Position numbers and translations under genes: made by a program. From the NCBI RefSeq assembly GCF_036417845.1, contig NC_089981.1, forward strand, positions 20,790,001-20,854,000: a stretch of 64,000 bases of DNA, given 5' to 3'. Shown piece by piece: positions 48,601 through 58,715 of the stretch; the stretch's first letter is position 1, and each line of letters begins with the position of its first letter. This stretch comes from Apteryx mantelli (taxonomy: Eukaryota > Chordata > Aves > Apterygiformes > Apterygidae). The notes under the pieces were generated by a model. It saw only the letters and a program-made list of their open reading frames with translations, made no database searches and was not told the DNA's origin.

Positions 48601-51600
48601 GACGTCCTGCCCCTTGCGCCATGTTTTCTGGTGTGTAGTTTCACATGAAATTGAAACTTTGTCCTGTAGGCTCTTTGTGCCATGTAGACTTGGTCTTTTC
48701 CTTTGAATTCTGTTGTACAGCTCCTATTTCTCTTTTGCTTTTCAGTGTGCTTTGCTAAATTTTCTTATTGTTATTTTGGTAAGATAGGTTATAGAAATGA
48801 CTATTCTGTAAATGTCTGAGTTTTATGAAGGAGAAAAAAAAGCTGATATAAATTAGTTCTCAAGTTAACAATTTCCTGATATATTGCTTAGAAAATTATC
48901 CCCATCAGGTTTTTTGCTTTCTTTTAAATTTTCCGAAAGAAGTTTAGAAAAGCACTGGATCTGATCAAAGAGCTGACTTCTTTATTATATACATCAAGTC
49001 AATGAATTCAAACTTTTTGTTATCTGTAATGGCCTCAAAAGCTTATGAAGGTAGCAAAATGGATTAAGTCTCATAGACCATCTGCATATAAAACTGCTAG
49101 ATTTTCTCTCCAGGCTCTCCTTCTGTTAGGTAGAGTATCTTGAAAAAAAGGGGGTTCAGTGAAAGACTTTTGAAGGGCTATTATCTGGCAATTCTTATAT
49201 ATATTTATTAGAAGGCAATGACTTCTTTGACCTTTAAGCCTCACTACATGTCAGGCTTTTAATAGGTGGTGCAGTTCATTCTTTAAAGGTCATTCTCTCC
49301 CCAGTTGTGGAATCCTCTGTGACCTGTTCTTTAGAGGCCACTTGTTGAAATTGTTTAAGGAATAAGAACAGACGAAATACTACTTTGTAGAGAAGGGTAA
49401 ACCATTTATGAACGCTGCCAACTTATCACACCAATCTGCAAGTTTGGACTTCAGAGGGAAGCCTATTAGTCCAAGTTGTTGAATACATTATTGTGTATGT
49501 ACAAGGGAACCCAGTGTCATTTTATGATTACTATTTATATCATTATCACTACAATTTCCTAATATAAGGAGATTCGCAAAGAAAGTGCTGTAAAAGTACA
49601 CTATACTATTTGTACTGTCAGATTTTAACAGAATTGGATTCCTTTCCCTCAACTGAGCCTGACCTGTTTCTTCATATCTTCACACCAGCTATAATATTTT
49701 TTTCCATTTTTGAAATGAATTTTTATATATTACAGAAATTATTTTTTTCATTTAAAGGGTAATTTTAAAAACTTATTTTGCATTTTATTGTGCAAAAATA
49801 CGAGGTTGTTTTTTCTTCATAAAGTATGGCTGAAAAGCTTGACATAAATTATGTCAAAATAATAAGTTTCATTGGAAGCATAAGATTTTAGAAAGTTATC
49901 TTTTACCTCTTGATATCCCTTATTCCTCTAAGTTAGGGCAGCATACCATCTTCTTTGACGTGCTGTTCAAACTGTTTTCTGGAGGGGTGTTAGAAATGGT
50001 TATGTTTATACTACATCCTGTAGAGTATCATAGAAGAAACTCAAGCTGTTTTTAGATGAGCTAATTTGGATACTAGGAACATGGAGCTCCTGCTTTTCTT
50101 GGCAGAGTGAATTGTTTCTTGCTAGGCCAATTGTACCACTCCAGCTAAACTGTTACCGGAACCTGCGTCAGCTTAATCTCTCTACATATAAACTGCAAAA
50201 GCTAGGGCAGGTATCTCAACACTTCATCGCTGTATAGAGATTATAATAATTTTCTGGTAAGGAATTCAGTTAAATTTCTTCTGGCTTACCTATGAAATGC
50301 CTCCAGGAACATAATGAATAATGATTTCAAGGGAAGTCTCAGAGCAAAACTTAACCCCCTCCTCATTCTGATGACGTATGCATTTTTGCTGATCTGGAAG
50401 ACTGATTGTCCTGGATGTGATATTCCTTTGTCATGGCTTCTGTTCTCAGATGGGATTCACCCACAGTTGCTAAAATTTGGACTGATATAGCCTGGAATCT
50501 AAACATAACAAAAGACACCTCCTGGAGAGATTTCTTCAGGAAATGTTCCTTCACATCATTTTCTGTTCATGAAGAATGTGTTTCACATGGATTCTACTTT
50601 TGATTTACAAGCACCTCTTAACTGTGTGAAAAGATTCCTTGGGGCTGCACCTCTGCCCTATGACAGTCCATGTCTTCTTCCACTACCGACATAAAAATTC
50701 ACTGAGAGACTATATATCACATCATTCCATCTCACCACCAAGACCAGTGAGATGGGACACATTCAATGTCCTTCTGCTATTGCTGCTGCTTTTGAAGATA
50801 ATGTAAGGCTAGTGTAGCTGATAGCATACTTTGGGATTCAGCTGCAATTCTGTCCACTCTGTAAGCATTTCCTGGATGGATAAGGAAGGCCTGAGCAGTA
50901 AATGCAGTCCAAACAGCTGAGTTTGCTTCCTATCCTTACAAACAGTGAGTCTGCAATAAACAGCTACTACTACTGTTGCATCCGTATGAGAGAGGGATGG
51001 AGAAGTAAAGAGGTGCATCACATGCACACACGTAACCCTGCAGAACTCTAGGTAACTTTGGCTGCTGCCTTCTCAAAGCTGAAGTGGAGCGAAGCGGAGA
51101 GAATGGAAGGAGGACTTCATCTTATGTATGCATAGATGGAGAGAGAGTTCAGCTTCTGTTGCTGTGACTTGCAGGGATTAGTCTGGAGAAAGAATTGTTT
51201 TTTATTTTTGGTCTTTGCTTTTTTTGTAGGTGGATAGTTCCTCCTATTCCCAACACAGTATCAGGATACAGACTTTTACAGCAGGTTTTAAGAGAGGTCT
51301 GTTCTCTGATTCCACAATGATATTTAGTTCAAGCGCATTCTGTACACTTTTTTTGTTTGCATGAAAAATTTAGATATGACTGTTGCTTATTTACTGCTTT
51401 GCCATGCTATCTCAAAAGACCGTCTAAAATTATTTATCCTGGAGCACACTGTGAAAACATTCTGAAGCAAACAAAAAGATGATGTAGCTCTGACTCTGTC
51501 ACCCCTACATGCCTTCCCATCCAACCACACGTTCCAAGGGTGAAATGTCTGAGTGTGACTGCAGTATCTACAAATACCTGCATTAGCTCGGAGCTAAATA

Positions 51601-54600
51601 ACTCAGGAACTTCTAGCAAGCAGACCATACCAGAACAGAGTCCTACTCAGCTAAACCAGAAGCAGAGTGAACCAGCTGGGGTTGAACTGTATGGCACCAT
51701 AGCTGGTGATGCCCACCTGATAAGCTCAGGTGTGTCTGCACAATCACTGGTAAGACAGTGTAGATACATACTAAGAGAACTCACAAGCTGACCTAATACA
51801 CTACTCACATCTTTTAAGAAGAGGTAGTGGGAAAATAACAACAGAAATGAGACAAAACTTGCAAATTCCCCTCCAGGAACAAAGGCACAAGAATCTATGT
51901 ATTTACACCTGTGCAAACACTTGCAACTGGACAGCAAGTGGCCTGAAATGGATCTCCTGGTAACTCATTGTCAGCTAAAAGTGTGCCAGCGATCCTAGTT
52001 ACCTTTGTTGATCTCCTTTTCCCTGCCCAGCTCTTTGTTACCTGTCACACTGTCCTGTTTGGCAATAAATAACTTAGTTATGAAGGTAATGCAGAAAAAA
52101 AGATCACTGTAGCAAAGAATGTCATGTTTAATAGTCACATCCCAGTTTTTTATAGCAATATGTTTTGTAATCTTTATATGAACAAAAGGGGTATTTCCCC
52201 TGGAAATTTTCCTTTTTTTTGTTTTTTTTTTTTTTTTAAATACCAGTGTGGAGAATTTATAATATGCTAAATTTTCATAAAGGAAAAGATAGAAAAATTA
52301 GCACATTCTCCCCCAAGTTATGTAAGGAAAGCAAAATGCCTATTCTGAAACAAGAACAGACTAAGATTGTTGTGTACTGTCATAAAAGTACTAAAGAATT
52401 TGCCTCGAAACATCTTGAATTTCTATCATATATCATTTTGAAATCATTCAAACAGATCTAACTATAAAGTAAAAAATCCTACCTACTGGGCCGTCAACAG
52501 CCCCAAGGCTAATCCTGAGGGGACAGATTCATGAAATGGCTTAGATACCTGGAGCTGGATTCAGAGGGACTTTGGAATATCCTGCTCCAAACATGCAATT
52601 TTGACATCCCTTGCTCAGCTATCACCTTAACTCTGGAGATGCCCGACTTCTTTTTTACCTTCAAGTCCCCTTGCCTTGTTGAGTTTGATGGATCACCAGT
52701 AGCACCTCATCCTTCACAGCCTGTGGTCGCAGAGCATTCACAGGGTAGCCTGATATCGGGTGACTATCCTTTGTATTTTTTCTGTTCTCAAAATGGCTTC
52801 CTTAATCACTCTCGTATCTGCCAAGCATATGACTGAAACCCAGTTCTTATGAGCACTTTCTGCCTTTTTTTTTCACAAGGCTTTTTGTTCTCCTAACTCA
52901 TCTTCATAGATTTACCCAGATTTTCAGGGTATCTTGCCTAACATTCTTTTGCTGGATTTTTCTATAGTTTGAAATTTTTTGCATGTACAACTAGAAACCT
53001 CTGAAGCAGAAGAAAGGTGGTTGCTGTTGTTTTAAACTGGATATGGCCAATCTATGTATATTTATAGAACACTTGTATTACCAAACAGATGTTTGGTGTC
53101 AGGCCAGAATAATGATATCATCAACTCTTCATTATCCAGTGCACTAAGAGGCCAGAATAGTCCATTTTCCTTGTAAGAGAAAAAGCCTTATGACACAGGT
53201 TTGATGGGATGTGATGGTGAGCGTGATGAAGAGACATCTGAGTGTATGGGGTGCACAAGTTATTGCTTCCAGGCTCTTGCAAGTTCCTACACAACAGGTC
53301 CTACAAGTCCATGTGCTCTGCGGTCCAAGAGAGTTCATTGGCTTGGCCAGGCAGATAGCAAGCTAGCCTACACTAAATCCCATACTCAAATAATTTTGCA
53401 GTATTATGATATTGAGGTGACAGTAATGGGGGTCATGAAACCAGCACAATGATGGTGGTGGTTCAGGAGCTGGGAATATCCTACAAGGGGATGAGATGTA
53501 TAGAGGTGCAGTTCTATGCAAATGCAGATTTGTTGCCTGTAGGGACAGGTCAGATGCAAAAACAACCTAGCTTGCATTTACACTGAAACTAATAAGCCCT
53601 GCCCATTCTGCCTCAGTGCCATATGAAGCCATGTCAGGTGTCTCTGCAAGGTATTTTAGAGCCTTTTCTGTATTTCAGTACAGGTGGGCAATACAAAAAC
53701 ACCTGACCGCTCACCACAGGCATTTAAGTCTAGCATCACTATGTGGGAGGGCAGCTAACACTACAGGCGCACTCATGCATCTGCATTGCTCTCCGGATTC
53801 TAATAGGGCTTATTAAATTTGGCACAGTGCCAAAACAAAATTAGCTGTATATGTTCTCAGAGCAAGGAGAACTAATTGACCTATCCTGAATGCTGAGGAG
53901 AGCAGCGCACAGATACCGAGTGCCCAGTAGTTTCTGAACGATGCTTCCAAGTGCCCTGGCTTCTGAGTTTGCAGAGCAAAACAGATATTGACCTGTTCAT
54001 AAACACTCCCACGTCAGATGAGACTTTGGTTCTCCATTAAGCTGCGCTGTCACTTTTTGTAGGCTCTTTGTAGCTGCTGTACAGCTACAGGGCTACCCCA
54101 GAGCTTAATCTCTTGCATCCTGTGACACTGTGTACATGCTTGGACTGTCATATGTGTCATACAGCCACACTATTTTCTGCTTGCAAAATGTAAGATTGAA
54201 GACACAACAGTCTGAGTTTGAAGCTTTGGACCAGAAATTCTGTTGAAACTGTACAGTTGTCCCCTTCTTAGTCAAAATACGTGCAAGTGCCTCCCTCCCC
54301 AGTGTGGTTCATTTGACTTTGGCCCCTGACACTGAGCATGTCCAAGAAGAGACATGACTATTCAGTGTGGCTTCAGCTCATGTCTTGCTCTCTGAATGTA
54401 CCACCTAAGTAGTTTTCATAGAGGTAACCTAGGAATAGGTCACTAGTTTTCCCAAGAGGTTCCCCCAGACCTGACAGAGGGACTTGAAAGATTTTCATGG
54501 TGTCTTAATAAGAGTAATTCCCTTTCAACACATCCCACTACTCAAAAAAGAAAATCTCTCACAATATTTTAAATGCATATGATATCCGCCTAATAATGGG

Positions 54601-54751
54601 TGAACATTAAAGAAGCTCTTCTGAAATCCATTCTGGAACTGTCGCATCAGTGCATCAAGTGCAGCAAACACTAATCATGGCAGCTCTGATCTGGTGAGAC
54701 AACTGCAAATGTTTTGCCTCCTACAAGGATGCTAAGTATTTTTCAGATATG
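45606..54751. other. Intergenic DNA, no gene recognised
   Basis: This is about 9 kb of AT-rich sequence. Open frames reach about 101 codons, without domains. A poly-T tract lies at 52.21-52.24 kb. I see no RNA gene and no clear transposon. Confidence 0.55.
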
Positions 54752-54881
54752 CAGGTGGCCCTTGATTAGGGCGGGTCAAGCACCCTGGGAGTCAGTGCTA
54801 GGGAGAGGCCCATATAAGAGCCAGGCCCAGAGTGCAGCTCCCAGAGGCAGTGAACAGAGGCAGCAGTTTGCACAGCAGTGT
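54752..54881 (+). repeat. CR1 5' promoter-like unit, copy 1
   Basis: The copy begins 'caggtggcccttgattaggg' and contains 'gagaggcccatataagagcc', a TATA-like core, then 'cagctcccagaggcagtgaa'. It is about 90% identical to copy 2, which starts 351 bp later. If the whole 351 bp is one unit, this is a complete monomer followed by a partial one. Confidence 0.85.
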
Positions 54882-55102
54882 TTGGGCTCTGACTAGAACT
54901 TGAGGATCTTGTTGGAAGTTGTGGGCTTTCTGAGGACCCCTGAGGAACTAGAAGGTGATTGCTGCGAGCAGGAAAGGGGAAGCTAGGCAAGAACAACTGC
55001 AGGAGGCCTTAACTTCTCCTGGGAGAAGCTCTAGCTAGGAGTAGCTGCTGCTAACAAGCTCTCTTGGTTGCCCCTGACCAGAGGGAGTTGGGGCCTTTGA
55101 TC

Positions 55103-55231
55103 CAGGTGGCCCTTGTTTAGGGTGGGTCAAGCACCCTGTTAGTCAGTGCTAGGGAGAGGCTATATAAGAGCCAGGCCCAGAGCACAGCTCCCAGAGGCAG
55201 TGAACAGATGCAGCAGTTTGTGCAGCAGGGT
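55103..55231 (+). repeat. CR1 5' promoter-like unit, copy 2
   Basis: This copy starts 'caggtggcccttgtttaggg' and carries a better TATA box, 'gaggctatataagagcc' (one base shorter than copy 1). It then leads into the ORF1 leader. The predicted start would lie about 30 bp past the TATA box, near 'cagctcccag'. Confidence 0.85.
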
Positions 55232-55280
55232 GCATGAAGGCACCTTCATTTCCAGTCTCTCTGGGTATGCTTCCTCAGGT

Positions 55281-56300
55281 ATGGTCATGACACGCTGCAG
55301 AGCGCATTCCCCAGTGGCTGTTGGAGTTGCTGTGTTGGCTGTGTCAGAGGCTGGGACCCAGACAGACCCTCTGACAGTAGATGCAGCCCTACAGGTCTCA
55401 GGCTGCAGGGAGTGCTTGGGGCCTCTCCAGGAAGCCTGGGCTGGCAGTCAGCTCTCCTGCAGGAGGTGTGCTGCTGTTGACGAGTTGTGTCGTCAGGTAA
55501 CGGAGTTACAGGAGGAGGTCAGTAGGCTGTGTAGCATCCAAGAAAATGAGCAAGAGATAGGGTATTCTTGGAGGCTGTGCAGCTTCAGGAGTCCCAAACC
55601 CCCACAGCAGTGGAGTTGCCGGAGGGCTGTGTGCTATGTGAAATGGTACATCATAACACTGTAGAAGGCGGCTGGAAGCTGGTCACTGCTCATAGGAGGA
55701 GAAAGGCTCCTACTCCTCCCGAGGACTCGCATTTGAAGAACAGGTTTAGTGCCCTCCAGGATGAGGAGGAGATAGGCATGGCTGCAATGGAAGTAACTGG
55801 GACAACAGACCCTGTGCCTTGCAGGAACACCCAGAAGGAGCAGCGGGTGATTGTTGTGGGGGACTCCCTGCTGCAGGGGATGGAGGCATCTGTCTGCTGA
55901 CCTGATCTCTTCTCTAGAGAGGTTTGTTGCCTGCTAGGGGCTCGCGTGCGAGATGTCATGGAAAGACTGCCAAGGCTCATCCATGCTTTGGACTGTTACC
56001 CAGTGCTGCTCTTCCAGGTGGGTGCTAATGACACCAAGGGCAAACTGGAGACCATCAAACAGGATTTCAGAGCTCTGGGGATGGTGGTCAAGGGTCTGGG
56101 AGCCCAGGTCATCTTCTCCTCAATCCTGCCAGTGAGGGGGATGGGTGAGAGGAGGAGGAGACAGACCTTCCAAGTTAACGACTTGCTGCACCGCTGGTGT
56201 TGGTTTCTACGACCATGGGACCCTGTTTGAAGATCGACATTTGATGGTGAGAGATGGGATCCACCTCACGAGGCGGGGCACGCGTGTCTGCCAACAGGTT
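55281..56300 (+). pseudogene. CR1 ORF1 remnant with SGNH-type esterase blocks
   Basis: The likely original start is ATG at 55281 (MVMTRCRAHSPVAVG, then the GTQTD motif). It is followed by a Cys-rich stretch (CRECLGP .. LSCRRC) and a short coiled-coil-like helix (VDELCRQVTELQEEVSRL). The frame breaks near 55560 and continues as EAVQLQES .. ELPEGCVLCEM. Esterase block I, VVGDSLLQG, is at about 55855-55881; a stop follows at 55898-55900. Block GARVRDVMERL, block VGANDTKG (about 56018-56041) and, after another frameshift near 56200, block DGIHLT (56253-56270) remain. The Ser, Asn, Asp and His motif residues of the SGNH fold are all visible, but on three separate frames. CR1 ORF1 is thought to help the element's RNA and membrane association. 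Confidence 0.85.
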
Positions 56301-56489
56301 GGCCAATGTGGTAAGGAGGGCTTTAAACTAGGAAAGATGGGGGAAGGGGAGAGTTATAGTGCCAGGGTAGTTGGCAAAACACAGATCAAGTCAGGATGCC
56401 TCCAGCAGGTGCATGCAACCAGGGAAGTGTGCATGGGATGTGGCTACGGAGGATCCTCTTGTACCCGTCCTGGGAAACCTGCATGCTCG

Positions 56490-56940
56490 ATCACCTCCCT
56501 GAAATGCCTGTACACCAATGCACACAGCATGGGGAATAAGCAGGAAGAACTAGAGATCTGTGTGTGGTTACAGGGCCATGATCTCATTGCCATTACAGAG
56601 ACATGGTGGGATAGCTCGCATGTCTGCAGTGCTGTCATGGATGGCTGCGTGCTTTTTAGGAAAGACAGGCCAGGAAAGCGAGGTGGTGGAGTTGCTCTTT
56701 ATGTGAGAGAGCAACTGGAATGTATTGAGCTGTGCCTAGGGGTGGATGAAGAGCGAGTCGAGAGCTTATGGGTAAGGATCAAAGGGCAGGCTAGCATGGG
56801 TGACACTGTGGTGGGTGTTTACTACAGGCCATCTGATCAGGAAGAGGAAGTCGATGAGGCCTTCTACAGACAGCTGGAAGTAGCCTCATGATCCCAGGCC
56901 CTGGTTCTCATGGGGAACTTTAACCACCCTGATCAGTAGC
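56490..56940 (+). pseudogene. CR1 ORF2, N-terminal part of the AP-like endonuclease
   Basis: In the frame ending at 56891 the conserved blocks are LKCLYTNAHSMGNKQEELE (N for metal binding), IAITETWWDSSH (catalytic Glu), RKDRPGKRGGGVALYV and VESLWVRIKG. A stop at 56889-56891 precedes 'LVLMGNFNHPD', the remains of the GDFN motif with D changed to N. The C-terminal endonuclease half, including the SDH motif, is absent, and the sequence jumps to pre-RT sequence near 56936. Confidence 0.85.
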
Positions 56941-56961
56941 AAAAGGAAGACTAGGGAAAAT

Positions 56962-58002
56962 GTGGGCCCTTTGCTGAATGGGGTGGGTGCCCTGGTGACG
57001 AAGGATGCAGAGAAGGCAGAGTTACTGAATGCTGCCTTTGCTTCAGTCTTTACGGCTCAGGCCAGCCCTCAGGAACCCCAGACCCTGGAGGCAAGAGAGA
57101 AAGTCTGGAAAAAGGAAGACTTTCTCTTGGTGGAGGAGGAGTGGGTTAGAGATCATTGAAGCAAACTTGACACCCACAAATCCATGGGCCCCGATGGGAT
57201 GCACCCACGAGTGCTGAGGGAGCTGGCGGATGTCATTGCTAAGCCACTCTCCATCATCTTTGAAAGGTCATGGAGGACAGGAGAGGTGCCTGAAGACTGG
57301 AAGAAAGCCAGTGTCACCCCAGGCTTCAAAAAGGGCAAGAAGGAGGACCCAGGCAACTACAGGCCAGTCAGCCTCACCTCCATCCCTCGAAAGGTGATGG
57401 AGCAGCTCATCCTGGAGGCCATCTCCAAGCATGTGGAGGAAAAGAAGGTGATCAGGAGTAGCCAGCATGGCTTCACCAAGGGGAAATCATGCCTAACCAA
57501 TCTGATAGCCTTCTCTGATGGAATGACTGGCTGGGTAGATGAAGGGAGAGCAGTGGATGTTGTCTACCTTGACTTCAGCAAGGCTTTTGACACTGTCTCC
57601 CATGACATTCTCATAGACAAGCTCAGGAAGTGTGGGTTAGATGAGTAGACAGTGAGGTGGATTGAGAACTGGCTGAATGGCAGAGCCCAGAGGGTTGTGA
57701 TCAGTGGCACAGAGTCTAGTTGGAGGCCTGTAGCTAGCGGTGTCCCCCAGGGGTCAGGACTGGGTCCAGTCTTGTTCAACTTCTTCATCAAGGACCTGGA
57801 TGAAGGCACAGAGTGCACCCTCAGCAAGTTTGCTGATGATACAAAACTGGGAGGAGTGGCTGATAACACCAGAGGGCTGTGCTGCCATTCAGAGAGACCT
57901 GGACAGGCTGGAGAGGTGGGCGGAGAGGAACCTCATGAAGTTCAACAAAGGCAAGTGCAGGGTCCTGCACCTAGGGAAGAAGAATCCCATGCACCAGTAT
58001 AG
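56962..58002 (+). pseudogene. CR1 ORF2, reverse transcriptase domain (broken)
   Basis: The pre-RT segment reads KDAEKAELLNAAFASVFT. It is interrupted by a stop at 57157-57159. The RT proper follows from about 57180: [81 protein letters not shown] stop (TAG, 57646-57648) precedes [17 protein letters not shown] and [14 protein letters not shown]. The catalytic FADDTKL is intact at 57829-57849. A frameshift near 57870 moves to the frame reading [17 protein letters not shown] and KCRVLHLG. It is enzymatically dead because of the breaks. Confidence 0.9.
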
Positions 58003-58009
58003 CCTGGGG

Positions 58010-58650
58010 GGCTGACCTGCTTGAAAGCAGCTCTGCGGAGAAGGAGCTGGGGGTCCTGGTGGAAAACAAGTTGACCATGAGCCAGCAATGTGCCCTTGTG
58101 GCCAAGGCAGACAATGGGGTCCTGGGGTGCATGAGGCAGAGTGTTGCCAGCAGGTCAAGGGAGGTGATTTCCACCCCCCCCCCCCTTACTCAGCCCTGGT
58201 GAGGCCACATCTGGAGTGCTGGGTGCAGTTCTGGGCTCCCCAGTACAAGAGGGATGCGGCACTACTGGAGCAAGTCCAGTGAAGGGCTACAAAGATGATT
58301 AGGGGACTGGAACATCTCTTATGAGGAAAGACTGAGGGAGCTGGGCCTGTTTAGCCTGGAGAAGAGAAGGCTGAGAGGGGATCTTATCAATGTGTACGAG
58401 TATCTTAAGGGATGCTGTAGAGAGGATGGAGCCAGACTCTTTTCAGTGGTGCCGAGCGACAGGATGCAAGGCAACGGGCACAAACTGAAACACAGACAAT
58501 TCCATCTGAACATGAGAAAACTTCTTCACTGTGAGGGTGACAGAGCACTGGAAGAGGTTGCCCGGAGAGGTTGTGGAGTCTCCTTCTCTGGAGATATTCA
58601 AAACCTGCCTGGATGCAATCATGTGCAACGTGTTCTAGGTGACCCTGCTT
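58010..58650 (+). pseudogene. CR1 ORF2 C-terminus (broken) and 3' UTR
   Basis: The C-terminal blocks seen intact in the copy at 38.9 kb recur here in several frames: [70 protein letters not shown] and [12 protein letters not shown]-run (about 58171-58184) has probably caused one of the frameshifts. The 3' UTR ends with the typical 'cttccaacctcaaccattc'. Confidence 0.88.
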
Positions 58651-58715
58651 GAGCAGGGGGGTTGGACTAGATGATCTCCAGAGGTCCCTTCCAACCTCAA
58701 CCATTCTGTGATATG

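Larger units (their letters stand above)
54752..58715 (+). mobile_element. Large broken CR1 LINE with 5' region, ORF1 and ORF2
   Basis: One CR1 copy of about 4.0 kb on the plus strand. In order it has two TATA-bearing 5' units (54752-55230), ORF1 remnants (from about 55281), and the ORF2 endonuclease N-terminus (about 56490-56935). A deletion junction follows at about 56936, then the reverse transcriptase (about 57000-58000), the ORF2 C-terminus (about 58015-58650) and the CR1 3' UTR 'ggttggactagatgatctc' ending near 'ccattctgtgat'. Full-length CR1 is about 4.5 kb; the shortfall is mostly the endonuclease deletion. Several frameshifts and stops make it inactive. Most avian CR1 copies are short 3' fragments, so one with 5' sequence is uncommon. 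Confidence 0.93.
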
